A stretch of 64,000 nucleotides of DNA from Toxorhynchites rutilus septentrionalis (lineage: Eukaryota > Arthropoda > Insecta > Diptera > Culicidae). Below, piece by piece: positions 1 to 11,647 of the stretch. The notes beneath the pieces were generated by a model. The model did no database searches. It was not told the DNA's origin and worked only from the letters and a program-made list of their open reading frames with translations. The stretch is taken from assembly GCF_029784135.1 (NCBI RefSeq), contig NC_073745.1, forward strand, positions 99,665,333 to 99,729,332. Reading direction: 5' to 3'. Numbering within the stretch: position 1 is the stretch's first letter; every line of letters begins with the position of its first letter. The translations under genes were made by a program, and so were the position numbers.

Positions 1-467
1 AAGTAAATATTGTAGATTGGTCCAGTTGCGTATGAGATAAAAATTACATAATTTAGTTTAATTGCACACGGTGAATTTATTTAATATCGGGATTGAATTC
101 ATAAAAGGTTACCGAATTGTCTATTTTTGTTATCTAAACCTATTATGTGTTGTAGTTTTGAGGCACGCCAGAATAAAAGCTGTCAAAATTCAGTAATTTC
201 TTTTCAATCGATCCCGACAGATGTCAAAACATGGATTTACAGATCGTTTACCAATCACTAGCCCGATAAAAATTGACTTCTTTCCGCGAAAACCTTTCAA
301 GTCGCGTGGATTCAAGACATGATGTTGTCAGTTGGCTCTGAAAACCAACATTTGTTTTCGCTCATAACAAAAATGTACGTTAGAGCAAGCAACAATTATA
401 TTGAAAAAAATATTATCGGACAGGATTTGCTGTTTTTTGTTTGTTCCATTCAGTTGTGAGTTACAGT
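1..467. other. Non-coding stretch, nothing recognised
   Basis: AT-rich sequence with no open reading frame of note and no repeat that I can match elsewhere in the window. The last part leads directly into a mariner relic and may hold what remains of that element's 5' untranslated end. Confidence 0.4.
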
Positions 468-765
468 ATGTTAACAACGGAAGTCAACAAAGAGAAAATT
501 CGGTACATTTTACACTTTTTCTTTTATAAAGGCGGAAATGCAAGACAGTAAAATACGTGCAATTAAATTTATTTTAAAAAATATTAATTTTTAATTATTT
601 CAATACACTAAATTCAGACCTCTACTGTCAGCAAACGGACGGTTTGAAGTCACCGATTGACCAGAACCTCCAAAATTGACCAACAGAAGAGGCGTTGGGT
701 TCCGTCAGGACAGCGCAAGGCCACAAATTTATCAACAAAACGGTGCATATTTGACCCAAACAGAA
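468..765 (+). pseudogene. Mariner transposase relic (deletion derivative)
   Basis: The ATG at 468 opens 27 codons (MLTTEVNKEKIRYILHFFF...) that resemble the start of the better preserved mariner at 15788-17084 (MEQNKEKIRHILQYYYDKG). After about 70 unrelated bases, positions 618-765 resemble the same transposase further on: LYCQQTDGLK matches LYCQQLDRLK, RQDSARPQ matches HQDNARPH, and QNGAYLT is the C-terminus, with frame changes between them. About two thirds of the catalytic domain is missing, including the first and third catalytic aspartates. This is a short non-autonomous remnant of a mariner related to, but clearly older than, the other copies. I did not find its terminal repeats. The transposase family assignment is fairly sure; the limits are not. 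Confidence 0.6.
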
Positions 766-2015
766 CAATCCGAAGCACATTCAAAATAGTTTCGAATTTC
801 ACCCAAAAATAATCGATTACTTTGTCCCCAACCTAATACTATCTTATATACCATTGATTGTCAATTGTTTCATTGTTGAATAATACCCGAAGAGATAAAC
901 CAACGAATTGAATGAAATAATTTCGTAGTTAAGGCAGTGCGGTCGTGCCTTGAACACGGCCCTCTGCATTTTCGTGTTCCTCCTCGCTGTTTCCTATTTC
1001 TGAATGATAACGAGAAAAAAAAATGGTAAATGGTAAATTGGTTGAGCGGTTCAAAAGATAAAAAATTTCGGAAATGGGCATGTTGGCAAAATACATCATA
1101 ATTACCCTCAGGACGAAGCAAAAAACAACGTGTTTATATTTTTTCGATAAAGGAAAGGGTATATGAGGTTTAAGCAAAATCAGAACAACCTCTTCCACAC
1201 GAGATTCTTTTCTCATGAAAATGATGATATCGAATACAATCGAACGGGAATGAAATCCGAGTCTAAATTCCAAATCACGATTTTAAAATAGAAATTCAGC
1301 TGATCAGGGAATTCCGGAGCATGAATTTCCTTACAGTTTATTATATAAAATACCAATGAATAATCACTTAGCAATGTTACACTTGCTGATGGAATGAAAC
1401 CATCTGCGAAAATTTTTTAAAGATAACAAATTACAAAATTTGATCGGCATCAAGAAAACGAACATCATTTTTTTTTCGCACACAACTCCCATTCCTGCCC
1501 GGTGTTTCTTGCCTGCTGTTGGTCATCGCATGAAAACAAAGCGTTAAATTGCATGTCGTCGTGTTTGTAATACTATGCTGATGCTGATAACTGCTATACT
1601 CTACTAGTGCCAGGCTCTCTCAATGAAAGCGACGGGGTGTCATTATTGTGTTGTTGATTCACAATTGTTGATGTTGATGTAAATTGATGTAATTGCACAC
1701 TGTTGACATTTTTCCGTTCAACACGATGCGACAATACGATGCTATTGATTGGCCTGGGAGGCGATCGATTGACAACAATGTCAACTGTTGTCAGCCGTTG
1801 CACGATGCAAAACACGTTCGTTCGATAGCACTGTTTGAATTATTGATGATGATAACCTGTCGCATATTCCAGTGTGAATTATACAGTAATCACAAATACG
1901 CTGTGCGTCACTGCCGCCGTTCTGTTCTGTTGAACGCTAACGCGATTACGATTAGTTTCGAATTAAAATGTCACGTCAGTAGCGGGTTTATGCATTCAAC
2001 AAGATCCTAACTTAC
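766..2015. other. Non-coding stretch, nothing recognised
   Basis: No supported gene. Short open frames on both strands show no recognisable domain. From about 1900 the base composition becomes richer in G and C, which fits the edge of the candidate leader exon next to it. Confidence 0.35.
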
Positions 2016-2329
2016 AGTTCCACTAGCGCGAAGCCGCAAATACATCGGACCGTAATCACTATGAATTATAAAATAACTTTGAAATACTATCAGAGGATTT
2101 TCCACAAAGCTCCGCCCATCCGTTCTTTCCAATTGCAATTAACGCACAACATGCACCACACTTTCGGTTGGGTCTGAACTCACTGAACTCACATACCTAT
2201 TATATTTATTATATTGAGCAATGCACAACTGTGTTCCACAATTTCCCTTTTTCAATTCGAGCCCGCAGAATCTAACTTGCCACGCCGTCTGAGCCGTCCA
2301 AGAATGAGACCACCGCGTTTCTGCCGACT
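2016..2329 (-). promoter_or_regulatory. Candidate promoter and non-coding first exon
   Basis: Read on the minus strand, a TCAGTC initiator-type motif (A at 2329) is followed by about 310 bases without a convincing coding frame, and then by a strong splice donor, GAACT|GTAAGTT, with the exon ending at 2016. The stretch is more GC-rich and less repetitive than its surroundings, and a GAGA-type repeat lies about 280 bases upstream. This arrangement fits the untranslated first exon of a gene that continues leftwards out of the window. No coding part is visible, so the gene cannot be named. A chance donor in unique sequence is the alternative. Confidence 0.3.
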
Positions 2330-2600
2330 GACCGCCGACTGGTGCGCGTTTCGCAAATCACGTATATCAACAATTCACACCGTTCCCTTCGAGGGGAGTC
2401 AGAGAGTGCCCGCGTGTAGAATGATATTCGTCCGCACCGCCGTCACCGTCGCCTTTTCCGATGGCCAGTTTCGCGATCACTATTCATCGACAAGGCTGGG
2501 GCGCTATTCGAAAGCACTACACAGACGGCACAGACGGAACCCACCAGCAGCCAGTCAGTCATCCATCCACGGATATCATGGTCCAATGAGTGGAAAACAT

Positions 2601-2603
<3 letters not shown>

Positions 2604-2632
<29 letters not shown>
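2604..2632. repeat. (GA)n microsatellite / GAGA tract
   Basis: About 14 uninterrupted GA units followed by GTGCGCGCG. In insects such tracts upstream of promoters can bind GAGA factor; here the tract sits upstream of the candidate minus-strand start at 2329. It may equally be a simple microsatellite. Confidence 0.8.
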
Positions 2633-2634
<2 letters not shown>

Positions 2635-3869
2635 CGCGCGGGAGTGGGATGAAATCCGCGCTCACTCTCAACCCACAGCTCTCTCTCGCATCCATTCATC
2701 TCTGGCCGAAGAAGCGGGGTGACACATAAACAGTTCGATGCAGGTGTTGTGTTTTGGCTTCGCGAGTTATCGCTGCGGTTCAACATCCAACCTGCTGAGA
2801 GTGTCCACACTCAGATTGTAATAAAGCAGGGCAGGAGAGGGGGTGAAAACACTAAGTTATGATTATTCGTGACAGGTGCCACAAGAGAAAAGTAAAGATT
2901 GCCTCAGTGAGTGGCATACGGTCATTTTGTGGAATTAATAGCCCCGCAGCGTGAGATGTGATCATTCGTGCTAGCATTCCACAGATGTCGCTAGTTTTGA
3001 TGCGGTCGTTTATTCAGAGTATACATAAACGCAGGATGATGAGATGAGCGAACCAAAACCACAGAAGAATCATCTCAGTTGTTTTTGAGTGTCCTCAGAA
3101 GTCACCATGTATTTCTGAATGAAACTTTTAGCGATCGATGATCTCACCACCATAGAAGGGAACTTTCAATGAACATTGTTAGCAAAACAGCAGATTACTA
3201 CTTGCTGACTATATCCAAGTAATTCAGACGGTGAACTGGATTGTATTAAAAAGCAACTCAGCCGAACAACGGACACAATATTTAATGGAACTGTTACTTC
3301 TTACGAAGTTGTTGCAATATTAATAGGAGATGAAGTTGACCAAGTTTAGTCAACTATGCAACCTAAAATTAACCGTCATTCCTGGATATAGTTGGTTTTC
3401 AAAGCGCCTATCTAGAACACCCAACTCAATGAGCAATATTCTAACTTCATGCAAGAATATTCAGTTTTTTGCCACATGCATCTCTACAAGAAAATCCCTG
3501 GATGATTGTCTGACAGTAAGTCATACAAAAAGATAATGATCGTACGTTTTTGCGTCCATCACGATTGAGCTAGTTACGAATTTCAGTATTGCCAAATGAT
3601 AATTAACCTCGGTACCTCCCGCGCATAGTTTTACCCAGACGCTGATCCATGTTCTAACGAATTCAAGGAATTTTCAATTTTTGAGTGAGTTTTTCAACAG
3701 TGCATTTAAAATGTTATTTTTTTCTAAAGAGTTAATCAATTTTCCAAACAGACGAGTTTCATGCCAACTCGTCTTAGGAGTTGGCAGCACCATCTAAGAT
3801 AGCAGTGAAACGTTGTGAGTGTAAACACATGGGTCTCTTAAGCAACTTTGCATACTTGAAGTATTCAAA
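2633..3869. other. Non-coding stretch with a small hairpin cluster
   Basis: No supported gene. Around 3750-3785 there are two overlapping small hairpins (GACGAGTT...AACTCGTC and TGCCAACT...AGTTGGCA). They lie about 100 bases outside the left arm of the long inverted repeat that follows and may belong to its outer end. Confidence 0.35.
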
Positions 3870-3929
3870 AAAAATTTACTACTTTTTGAAATGAAGGAAA
3901 TTGTTTAAAAAAAATACCAACATTTTTTT

Positions 3930-4370
3930 AAACAAAATTTCACTGAAAAAATATTTTCTCGTTCTCGAGATCTCGTTAAAATATGAACTTTCGTCGAAGA
4001 TATCAACTTTCTATCTTTTATAGTTTCTGGAATATAAGGCATTTTTGTATGGAGACTCCTGAAACATTTTTGTGTGTAAATTCTCGCGTATGACATGTTT
4101 CTAAATAGAAAAAAATTAGCAGAGCATGTATATCGTGATCATTTATGCACAAAAATGTTACGAATTAAACATTAATAGTAATTTTTCAAAGAAAAACATG
4201 AAAAAGTTGTTGATCGAAAAACTTTTTCCCTGTAAAAGTGCCCGTCTTCCGATGTATAGGTGTCTTGTTGAAAATTGTTTGAGCTAATCATACCTTTTCT
4301 TTTCATAATTTGAAAAAAAATGTTTGAATGAATTTCAATTTTCAAAATATTTTTTAAAAATTTGTTCGAT
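3930..4370 (+). repeat. Left arm of long inverted repeat
   Basis: This arm pairs with about 8060-8560 on the opposite strand. Its inner end contains AAATTTGTTCGAT (4358-4370), which is one copy of the 13-bp target duplication made by the LINE insertion. Confidence 0.65.
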
Positions 4371-4504
4371 TTTTTTTGCAACGTTTATTAAGGCTAAAAA
4401 GGCAACTACCATGTCAAAGCCGGGAATTCATGTTATAAACTTAAATAAATATCCACTAAATACTAAAAATTAGAAGGCGTAAAGAGGAAAAACTTTACAC
4501 AAAA

Positions 4505-6360
4505 TTACAAAAAAAAATATTTACAAACTACATACAGATATATGTATAATAACATTTTTACAAGCGAATCTCGGCCTTTTTTCAAAAAGGAATTGATGAT
4601 CTTCATTGACTCTATATCTTTGAGTCCCAGTATATCTCTAAGAGGCATTTTTCCTCTGTGCGTGCTCTCAAGTGACCGCATAAGTTCGGCTCGATGTTGT
4701 TCGTATAACTCACAATCCCAAATTACGTGATCAATGTCCTCGTAGCCTTTGCCGCAAGGACACATGCTGCTTTCCGTGCGATTTATCCTATAAAGATGAG
4801 AGTTTAGACAATAGTGATTTACTGTGATACGAGTCATATTGCGTATAAATGTTCTGTCCACATTCAGGGAATGAAACCAAGGATTTCTGTTAACTCTAGG
4901 CAGTATGCTAAAACAATGTCGGCCTAAAGTGTCTTCATCCCACATTTGTTGCCATTGTGCAATAGTCATTCCAGCTATTTCCGGAAAGAACTCAGGTGAT
5001 TCTATTTCTCTCTCAAACATATCACCCTCATTTGCTCCTTTTTTGGCTAAACTATCCGCTATCTCATTCCCTGTGATATGTGAATGAGACGGAACCCACA
5101 GAAATTTAAAATTGTATCCTTTGTTCATTAACTCACATACAAGTACTCTTATTTCTAGAACTATGTGATTTGTCTTACTATTTACTTTGATATTGCGCAA
5201 AGCCGAGAGAGAACTGAGACTATCCGAACATATCAAGTATTTTGTGGGGGATACTTTTGAAGCTGTAAACACGCTACATATAGTGCCATCATATCCGCGA
5301 CATAAACTGAACAAGGCTGCTTCAACTGGTAACAACTTTCATCACGTAAACTATACACTCCAAATCCCGATTGGGCATCAATCACAGAACCATCTGTATA
5401 AACAATATTTTGACGTGAGTATTCAGAGAATTTCTCACCACACAGTGCTGGCAAAATCCTTGAAGTCATAAAACTAGGATTTTTTTCATCTCTAAATGTA
5501 GGGACAAATCAATGTTCAAGATTAACATTCTTGTGCAGTCATCTAACTCAAAGTATCTAGGGAATGTGGTTTTTCTGGTAGATAGACTGAAGCAATTCCG
5601 ATAGGATGTTAAAAATTCTGGATTAACATCGAACAAACTATCCAGTTTGTGTATTACATTTGTATCATTAACATGAGCTGTGACCAGAAACCTACAGCTA
5701 AGCTCATTAAATCTCACATACAGTGGCAAAACCCCTGATGCCACTTCCAGCGACATATTGTGAGTTGATCCCATTCTTCCAAGACAAATTCTTATGCATC
5801 GGTACTGAATCCTTTCCAGCTTTAGCATATGGGTTTTCGCAGTTGACATGAAAACAGAACTAGCATATTCAATGATAGAAAGGATGGTAGTCTTATAGAG
5901 TGTCAGCATTGTACTGGGATGTGCTCCCCACCAAGTACCCACAAATGAAGTTAAAACGTTTATCCTGCGACTACACTTTCGTACTATATATTGAACATGT
6001 ATTTTCCAAGTACAGCGAGTATCAAACCAATCACCCAAATATTTATATGAATACACCCTTTCAATAGAGCCACCGCTCATACAAAAAGATATGTTCCATT
6101 GTGTATACCTCCTCGTAAATACCATGAACTCTGTTTTTATGGTCGAAAATGTCAAGCCATTGGCGAATGCAGTTGAATCCAGAAATAGAAAATTCTGAAC
6201 TTGGTTTAAGCCACGTTTCCCCAATCGTAAACAACTTTATACCGTGTTCGCACAGAAAACTTTTTAAATTATCCAATTTTGGTGATATACAACGAGAATT
6301 CCATTGAAAAATTGTGAAGCTATTTATAATACGTTTTTCAGTGAACATCCTCAATTAGAA
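4505..6360 (-). pseudogene. LINE ORF2 remnant (endonuclease start, RT end, RNase H)
   Basis: The first part (about 6180-6354) reads FQWNSRCISPKLDNLKSFLC...ETWLKP, the start of an AP-type endonuclease. An internal deletion then joins it to NGLTFSTIKTEFMVF, the region behind the polymerase active site, followed by YKYLGDWFD and WWGAHPS as in the related LINE at 32900-39635. RNase H follows in two frames: NIVYTDGSV with the first acidic residue (5233-5469), then CSDSLSSLSAL and WVPSHSHITGNEIADSLAKKG (4505-5335). The C-terminal motif is CPCGKGYEDIDHVIWDC. The catalytic FxD and ADD motifs of the polymerase are absent and there are frameshifts near 5466 and 5330, so it is inactive. Confidence 0.82.
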
Positions 6361-7725
6361 AAGCGAGGAGGGGCATTCTTTCAATGATCTTCAACCAGAT
6401 TTTTTTGAACAGAGGAATCAAATTGTTGAGCATTGTCACCCATGTACCGGATAACTGGAAAGTTTCGGTGATCATACCAATCAAAAACTCAAACGTTACT
6501 TTCAAGCTAGATTCTTCTGAATGTTCGGATTCACTTTGACAGTTTGACTGCTTAGGCAAAATAGGAAAATGCTTTGCATCATCAATATCGGGAGGACTGA
6601 CCTTTTTCTTCGTATTAGGCATACTGTGAACAATATTTTTAACACAACCTGTAACAGCATTGTCAGTGCCGGCATCAGCAGCAACAGCGGTACTAGTAGG
6701 AGGATGTTTCGGAAGTTTTCGCATTTTGGGAGGTGTCTTGTAGCTACAGTGAGCTTGAGGTTCTTCTAAATCATCGTTGTTCGTATCTTCATCAGTCAAA
6801 CTACAATAAAGTTAGCATTGGTGAAGTCTGGTGTAGTTGATTTGCGATTTGCGCATAAGACAAATTCGATTTGTTGATGATTTTCTTTCTCAAGCTTTTC
6901 GTCTTGGTCTTGTACTGTGGACATGATCTAGTTTCAGCATGAACACCTTTGCAAACAAAACAAGTGTCTTTCGGAACCTCACAAATTGTTTCATCATGAG
7001 TTCCTCCACATCTGCCGCACTTAGCCTTGTTATTACACAGTTTCTTGGTGTGGTTGAACTTTTTGCACCTTTCACAAACCATAACCTTTGGGGTGAAAAT
7101 TCGAACCGGGATAAGCACATGGTCAATTTCGAGATACGTAGAAAGTAAAGGTAATCTTAACGGAGCGAGATGGAACATATTGTTTAGGTGAGTTTGGAAT
7201 ACTTTCAACTAGCCTTTGACATTCGAGAACGCGCACAGATTTGAGTCTGCCATCTTTGAATTTAACGCTTCCTTGATTAACCACGTGTTCGAAATCGATC
7301 TCGGCTTCATCCACCACTCCATCAATTTCAACGTCGGAGCAGGGGATATATATTCTGCACAACTTGCAGAGTAACTCATTTTCAACAAATTTATTGGCCT
7401 CGCTGAGATCAGAAAAGATAATCCTCAGCTTACCGTAGTTCACTTTTTCAATCGATTTCACATTCTTGAAGCACATGTAAAGTTCCGCAGATACTAACAA
7501 TACATTAATTGGGTTTTCAACTTGTCGAACAAAAACAACGTAGGGAGCCTTTGCCGTATCAGGATACACGCGGAGCGGTTTAGACTGTGGATATTTTGGG
7601 ACATTAGCAATGGGATCATTTGAGACCGAGTTAACACAAGGAGAATCGGGAATCGACGGGACATTGTCAAGAGCCTCCATCTCGACAGGCAGGGTTTCTC
7701 CAGAACCCCCGCTTTCGGGGTCCAT
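6338..7725 (-). pseudogene. LINE ORF1 (gag-like, three zinc knuckles), frameshifted
   Basis: ORF1 of the I-clade element. It would coat the element's RNA in the cytoplasm. Translation starts at 7725 (MDPESGGSGETLPVEMEAL...) after an intact-looking leader. The frame shifts near 7145, where YVPSRSVKITF should run on into TYLEIDHVLIPVRIF; the continuation is at 6801-7208. Three cysteine-histidine knuckles are seen: CERCKKFNHTKKLC (CX2CX4HX4C), CGRCGGTHDETIC and CFVCKGVHAETRSC. A further break precedes the acidic, proline- and serine-rich tail at 6338-6799. Because of these breaks no full ORF1 protein can be made. Family assignment is confident. Confidence 0.8.
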
Positions 7726-8059
7726 TATAGCGAAGGATTCCTTATTATTTCTTTTGAATTATAATTTTTTACCAAACAATGAGCCGAACTATAAAAGAAT
7801 GACAATAAAATGATACTTAGCTCTGGGACTGAAACACAATAGAATAAACTCGAACTGAACTGTTGACCGACTATAATACTCGACTACACTGGGCAACGGT
7901 TGAGCTGCGAATGAAATTTGTTCGATATTTTTGAAAGAAAACCAAAATAATTTTCTACGTTTCATTCTCCTCAAAATTCAAAAAATTTCTCACACAGAAT
8001 CTATCAGACCTTCAAAATGTTGGTCAGAGAATTGAATGTAGGAAATGATTGATGTTTTC

Positions 8060-8560
8060 ATTAAAAAAACATCGAACAAATTTTTGAAAAAAAACCATTG
8101 AAAAAAAAGTATTTTGAAAATTAAAATTATTTTTTATCGAAAACATTTTTTTTTAATTCTGAAAAAAATAATATGAATAGCCTATACAACTTTCAACAAG
8201 TCACCCATACATCGGAAGATGGGCACTTTCACAGGGAAAAACTTTTTCCAACAACAACTTCTTCATGTTTTTCTTTGAAAACTACTGTTAATGTTTAATT
8301 CGTAACATTTTTATGTATAAATTATCACGATTTGCATTCTCTCCTAATTTTTTTCTATTTAAAACATGCCAAGAACATGTCAAACGCGAAAATTTACGGA
8401 CAAAAATGTTACAAGTAAAACATTTTTTTGAGTCTCCATACAAAAATGCCTTATATTCAAGAAACTATGAAGGATAGAAAGTTGACGTCTTCGATGAAAG
8501 TTCATATTTCAATAAGTTCTAAAACTTTGTTGAATACACTATATTGCTAACTTGACTTTA
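8060..8560 (-). repeat. Right arm of long inverted repeat
   Basis: Reverse-orientation copy of the left arm. A third, partial copy in the left arm's orientation follows the MITE at about 9175-9262 (CCCTGTAAAAGTGCCCATCTTCC). The MITE therefore landed between two pieces of this repeat. Confidence 0.6.
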
Positions 8561-8576
8561 AACAAAATTATTATTA

Positions 8577-9172
8577 CCGTTCTGAATCATATTTCGGACA
8601 ACATCATGTTTCGGACACTTTGTTCTAATATCTTGAAATGCTTAATGCACTGATGATATAACTATCAAATTAATATCACAATTGATTCTTTAGAGTAATC
8701 CCTTGATTTCATTATCATTTCACATGAGAACTACATTTGAATTATAACATATTCGGCAGAAATTTTACAACACTACTCATTATCATTTGTGTTTGACGTT
8801 TGGTTAGCGTGAGAACGTAGAATTTACCCGTTCATAAACATTTAAATTTCATCAGTTCTCATCATCGTTAACAGTTTACTGTGATTGTTTGGTAAGTGTT
8901 TCCCAGTTGACTATAAAATATAATCAAGTGTAATGTAATTTTTGTCCAAAAAATTACAAAATAAAGTGTCCGAAATTTGATTTAGTGTCCGAGGTTTGAT
9001 TCTTATTCGCTTCATTTGAAAAGCATTTTATTCGATGATTTTTTATGTTTTCAATCAAATAGGTACCAAAGTAGAAAGCTTAAAAATATCAACCAAATAA
9101 TACCCGTGCATAAAGTTTAGATCTGTTTTCTGCTTCATATGCCTTAAGCGTCCGAAATATGATTCAGAACGG
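8577..9172. mobile_element. TA-flanked MITE, 596 bp
   Basis: Perfect 23-bp terminal inverted repeats beginning CCGTTCTGAATCATA at both ends, flanked by TA on each side (8575-8576, 9173-9174). There is no coding capacity. Tc1/mariner/pogo-type elements leave this footprint. The terminal GTCCGAAAT resembles the GTCCGGATT ends of the pogo-like element at 15232-17850, so a relative may have mobilised it. Confidence 0.85.
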
Positions 9173-9454
9173 TAGTTGTAATTTTTTCAAAGAAACCCTG
9201 AAAACGTTGTTGTTAGAATAACTTTTTCCCTGTAAAAGTGCCCATCTTCCAATGTATAGACCAATGTATTCCTCTTTACACGATGTCTGCTTTGATTGAA
9301 ATTATACTATTTAATGTTTGCTGGGAAATGTTGATTCACCTTGATACTGCAAGCGCATTGTTTATCACTTTTACCCACACAGTGATACTCGTTCTAACGA
9401 GTCCACCCCCTTGATATGCGGAACTATTCCCATGAAGTCGGTTTCGATTATATG

Positions 9455-9840
9455 GTTGAAAGCGTTTTAAGTAGCCTAATTGATTGCGTGTCCATTACTA
9501 AGCAAACGATCATGAGCTCATAACTCAGGGACCTCAATTGACCATCTTCGTGTGTTATTCTAGCTACTACGTAACGCAACAATCATCATGTGACGGCAAT
9601 TCCAGTCCCTTACCGCTCACATAACGGTATGCTACATCGGAAATTGGTACTATTAATAACACAAAAATGGAAGCCTCATATCAACTTTCCCGCTGTGTAT
9701 GATCCAACTGTCACTATTCAAGCAATAGGAATACTCTTACGCCGAAAAGGCGATATCACGTAACATTTGTATCATGTGTGTACTCTTACACCTCAATGAC
9801 TACTGTGTAATTCAATGGGTCAAAGTAGTGAATGTTACTT
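9455..9840 (+). mobile_element. Diverged tRNA-headed SINE
   Basis: Positions 9460-9530 (TTAAGTAGCCTAATTGATTG...ATGAGCTCATAACTCAGG) align with the tRNA-like head of the well preserved SINE at 58350-58850. The body follows (CCTCAATTGACCATCTTCGTGTG, then CTACTGTGTAATT). The middle is strongly diverged and no target duplication was found. It is an old member of the same SINE family seen at 19205, 58350 and 62285. Confidence 0.55.
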
Positions 9841-9980
9841 CTATTAAGAATTTAGAAATCAATTTCTCAATAATTAGATAATTTAACAACATGTAAGTGT
9901 CTTGAACGATTATTTGAGTTACGAAAATAGTGTCAATCCACCTAGAAGTGCGATAGAAATGTTTATATAAAGCCATTCTA

Positions 9981-11040
9981 TGTCAAACCGATATAGTGGT
10001 TCCCAGAGTTTCGTGAAAAGTGGTAGTTTTGTTCTTTATCGCAAAATATTAAACCCGTATTTTTTATCATTAGGGTGATCATTTCCATTTTAGGGTTGCC
10101 CAAAAAATCATTTTTTTCCAAAAATGCCTTTTTTTTAATTCATAACTTTTGAACAACAGATGATCGACATATCAAATTAGAGTCAATTAACTAGTTTCTT
10201 TTCAAAAAATATTATACTTGCAGAAATTTTGATCTTGTAATTATTGATTGTATTTTTTTATAATTTACGTTGTATCGGGACCACGGGCGCTATATTTTTT
10301 GATATTTTTTCTTAAAAGCTAAGATTTTTTTAGATAGCATATCCAAAATTCAGTGATGCGTTATTTTGTGTTCTTCAGTTATTATTTTTCAAAATTAACC
10401 GATGGTCCGAAAAATCGTTTTTCCCGTTTTTTTTCAAAAATAACTTTTTTTTTAAATTCATAACTTTTAAACAACCGATTCAGGTGATCGATATACCAAT
10501 TTGAAGCCACATGAAATACCACATATGCATAAAAATTGGATTTCAGTCGCATAGATGTTGTCCAGTCGCAGAGGAATAATGAACGAAAACTGAAAACATG
10601 TTAACATCACTCGAAAACTAAAATAACACCTCTCTGATGTTCGGATATGTTATATTTTTTACAGCCTTCAAGAAAAAATATTTAAAAAAATAGTGACCTA
10701 GGTTCCGAAACCATGTAAGCTATGAAAAACAATTACAATCAATAATTAATGTAATGTGTAGTGTAGTGATTTTCAAACAAAACTAGTTCATTGACTTTAA
10801 TTTGATATATCGATAATCTAAATCGGTCCAGTAGTTCAAAAGTTATAAATTATTGAAAAAGGTCATTTTTGGAAAAAAAAAAAAACAAAAGGAGGAAAGG
10901 TTGATTGTTAGGACCACTGTAAATTGGGAATGGCCACCCTGATGAAAAAAATAAAAAATACGGGTCTGAATATTTCACGATAAGGAATAAAACTATCAAT
11001 TTTCATGAAAATCTGACAATCACTATATCGGTTTGGCATG
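9981..11040. mobile_element. Foldback element with ~250-bp inverted arms
   Basis: The left arm starts TGTCAAACCGATATAGTG (9981) and the right arm, reversed, starts CATGCCAAACCGATATAGTG (11040). They can be followed inwards for about 250 bases, through CCCGTATTTTTTAT...CAGGGTG-type sequence, ATTCATAACTTTTGAAC and the ATTATTGATTGTA blocks. The middle contains another diverged copy of the arm motif (10430-10525). No coding capacity. Ends and target duplication are not certain. Confidence 0.7.
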
Positions 11041-11647
11041 GAATTCAATTTTGTGCTTGACCCATTCTCACCCCCACTCAGTGTAAATAAGAGATTAATT
11101 CGAAAATGTTGAAGTTCTATTTGTACTACAGTTAAGGGTTATGCATTGGAAGTTATGGAAATATGTGCCCTATTAAACGGCTCACAGCTTTCAAAAATAT
11201 TCGCAATTTTTGTCAAGTTATTACTAATAATAACTTTCTCCATTTTTGATCCAATTTCGCCCCCATAACCCATTTTCATCTTACTCACAAGCTGGAAAAC
11301 GTCAATCATGTTCCTGTGTTCAAAAAAGAAGATGGACAGAACGTTGAATCGACATACTTTTCGACACCTGCAATAATTACATGGCCACGGATCAACACGG
11401 GGTTTACCCTGAAATATCCACTAGCGCGAACCTGGTCCAGCCAAATGAGTTAACTCTCGTAAATTCACAAACAGTATTGAGGATGAAATGTATAGAGCAC
11501 TTTAGTCGTCAAACTCAAGAATTTCTTCAAAGGAACAGTTAATAATTTTATAATCAGTAATGCACCATTTGTATGAAAATCAGTGTAACAATTAAAGAGA
11601 CAAAAGTTTCAAGTTACTAATCAAATTTGAATAAAATAAAAATAAAT
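11041..11647. other. Non-coding stretch
   Basis: No supported gene. It leads into a LINE relic whose 5' part is lost. Confidence 0.3.

Larger units (their letters stand above)
4371..7913 (-). mobile_element. I-clade non-LTR retrotransposon, 5'-complete with internal deletion
   Basis: A 3.5-kb element flanked by the 13-bp direct repeat AAATTTGTTCGAT (4358-4370 and 7914-7926). Read on the minus strand it begins CATTCGCAGCTCAACC, close in style to the known start of I elements. It carries a gag-like ORF1 with zinc knuckles, then the beginning of the endonuclease, then jumps to the end of the reverse transcriptase, followed by RNase H and a C-terminal CCHC-like region. It ends in an A-run directly at the target duplication. 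The jump near 6170-6180 removes most of the endonuclease and polymerase, some 2 kb or more by family length. The presence of RNase H and the ORF1 type place it in the I clade; MosquI of Aedes is a plausible relative, not proven here. Confidence 0.85.
3870..8575. mobile_element. Long inverted-repeat (foldback) element interrupted by a LINE
   Basis: The sequence at about 3930-4370 returns in reverse orientation at about 8060-8560, with roughly 80 per cent agreement by eye. Shared landmarks are the blocks around GGCATTTTTGTATGGAGACTC, TTACGAATTAAACATTAA and TTTTTCCCTGT(A/G)AAAGTGCCC. Each arm is 450-500 bases. The space between the arms holds a complete I-clade LINE insertion with its own target duplication, so the original spacer was only about 130 bases. 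No coding capacity is seen in the arms. The outer ends and the target duplication of this element were not identified with certainty. Confidence 0.65.

Noticed and set aside
2214..2729. 171-codon plus-strand frame
   Set aside because: It runs through the GA microsatellite (Arg-Glu repeats), has no domain, and overlaps the better explained minus-strand leader exon.
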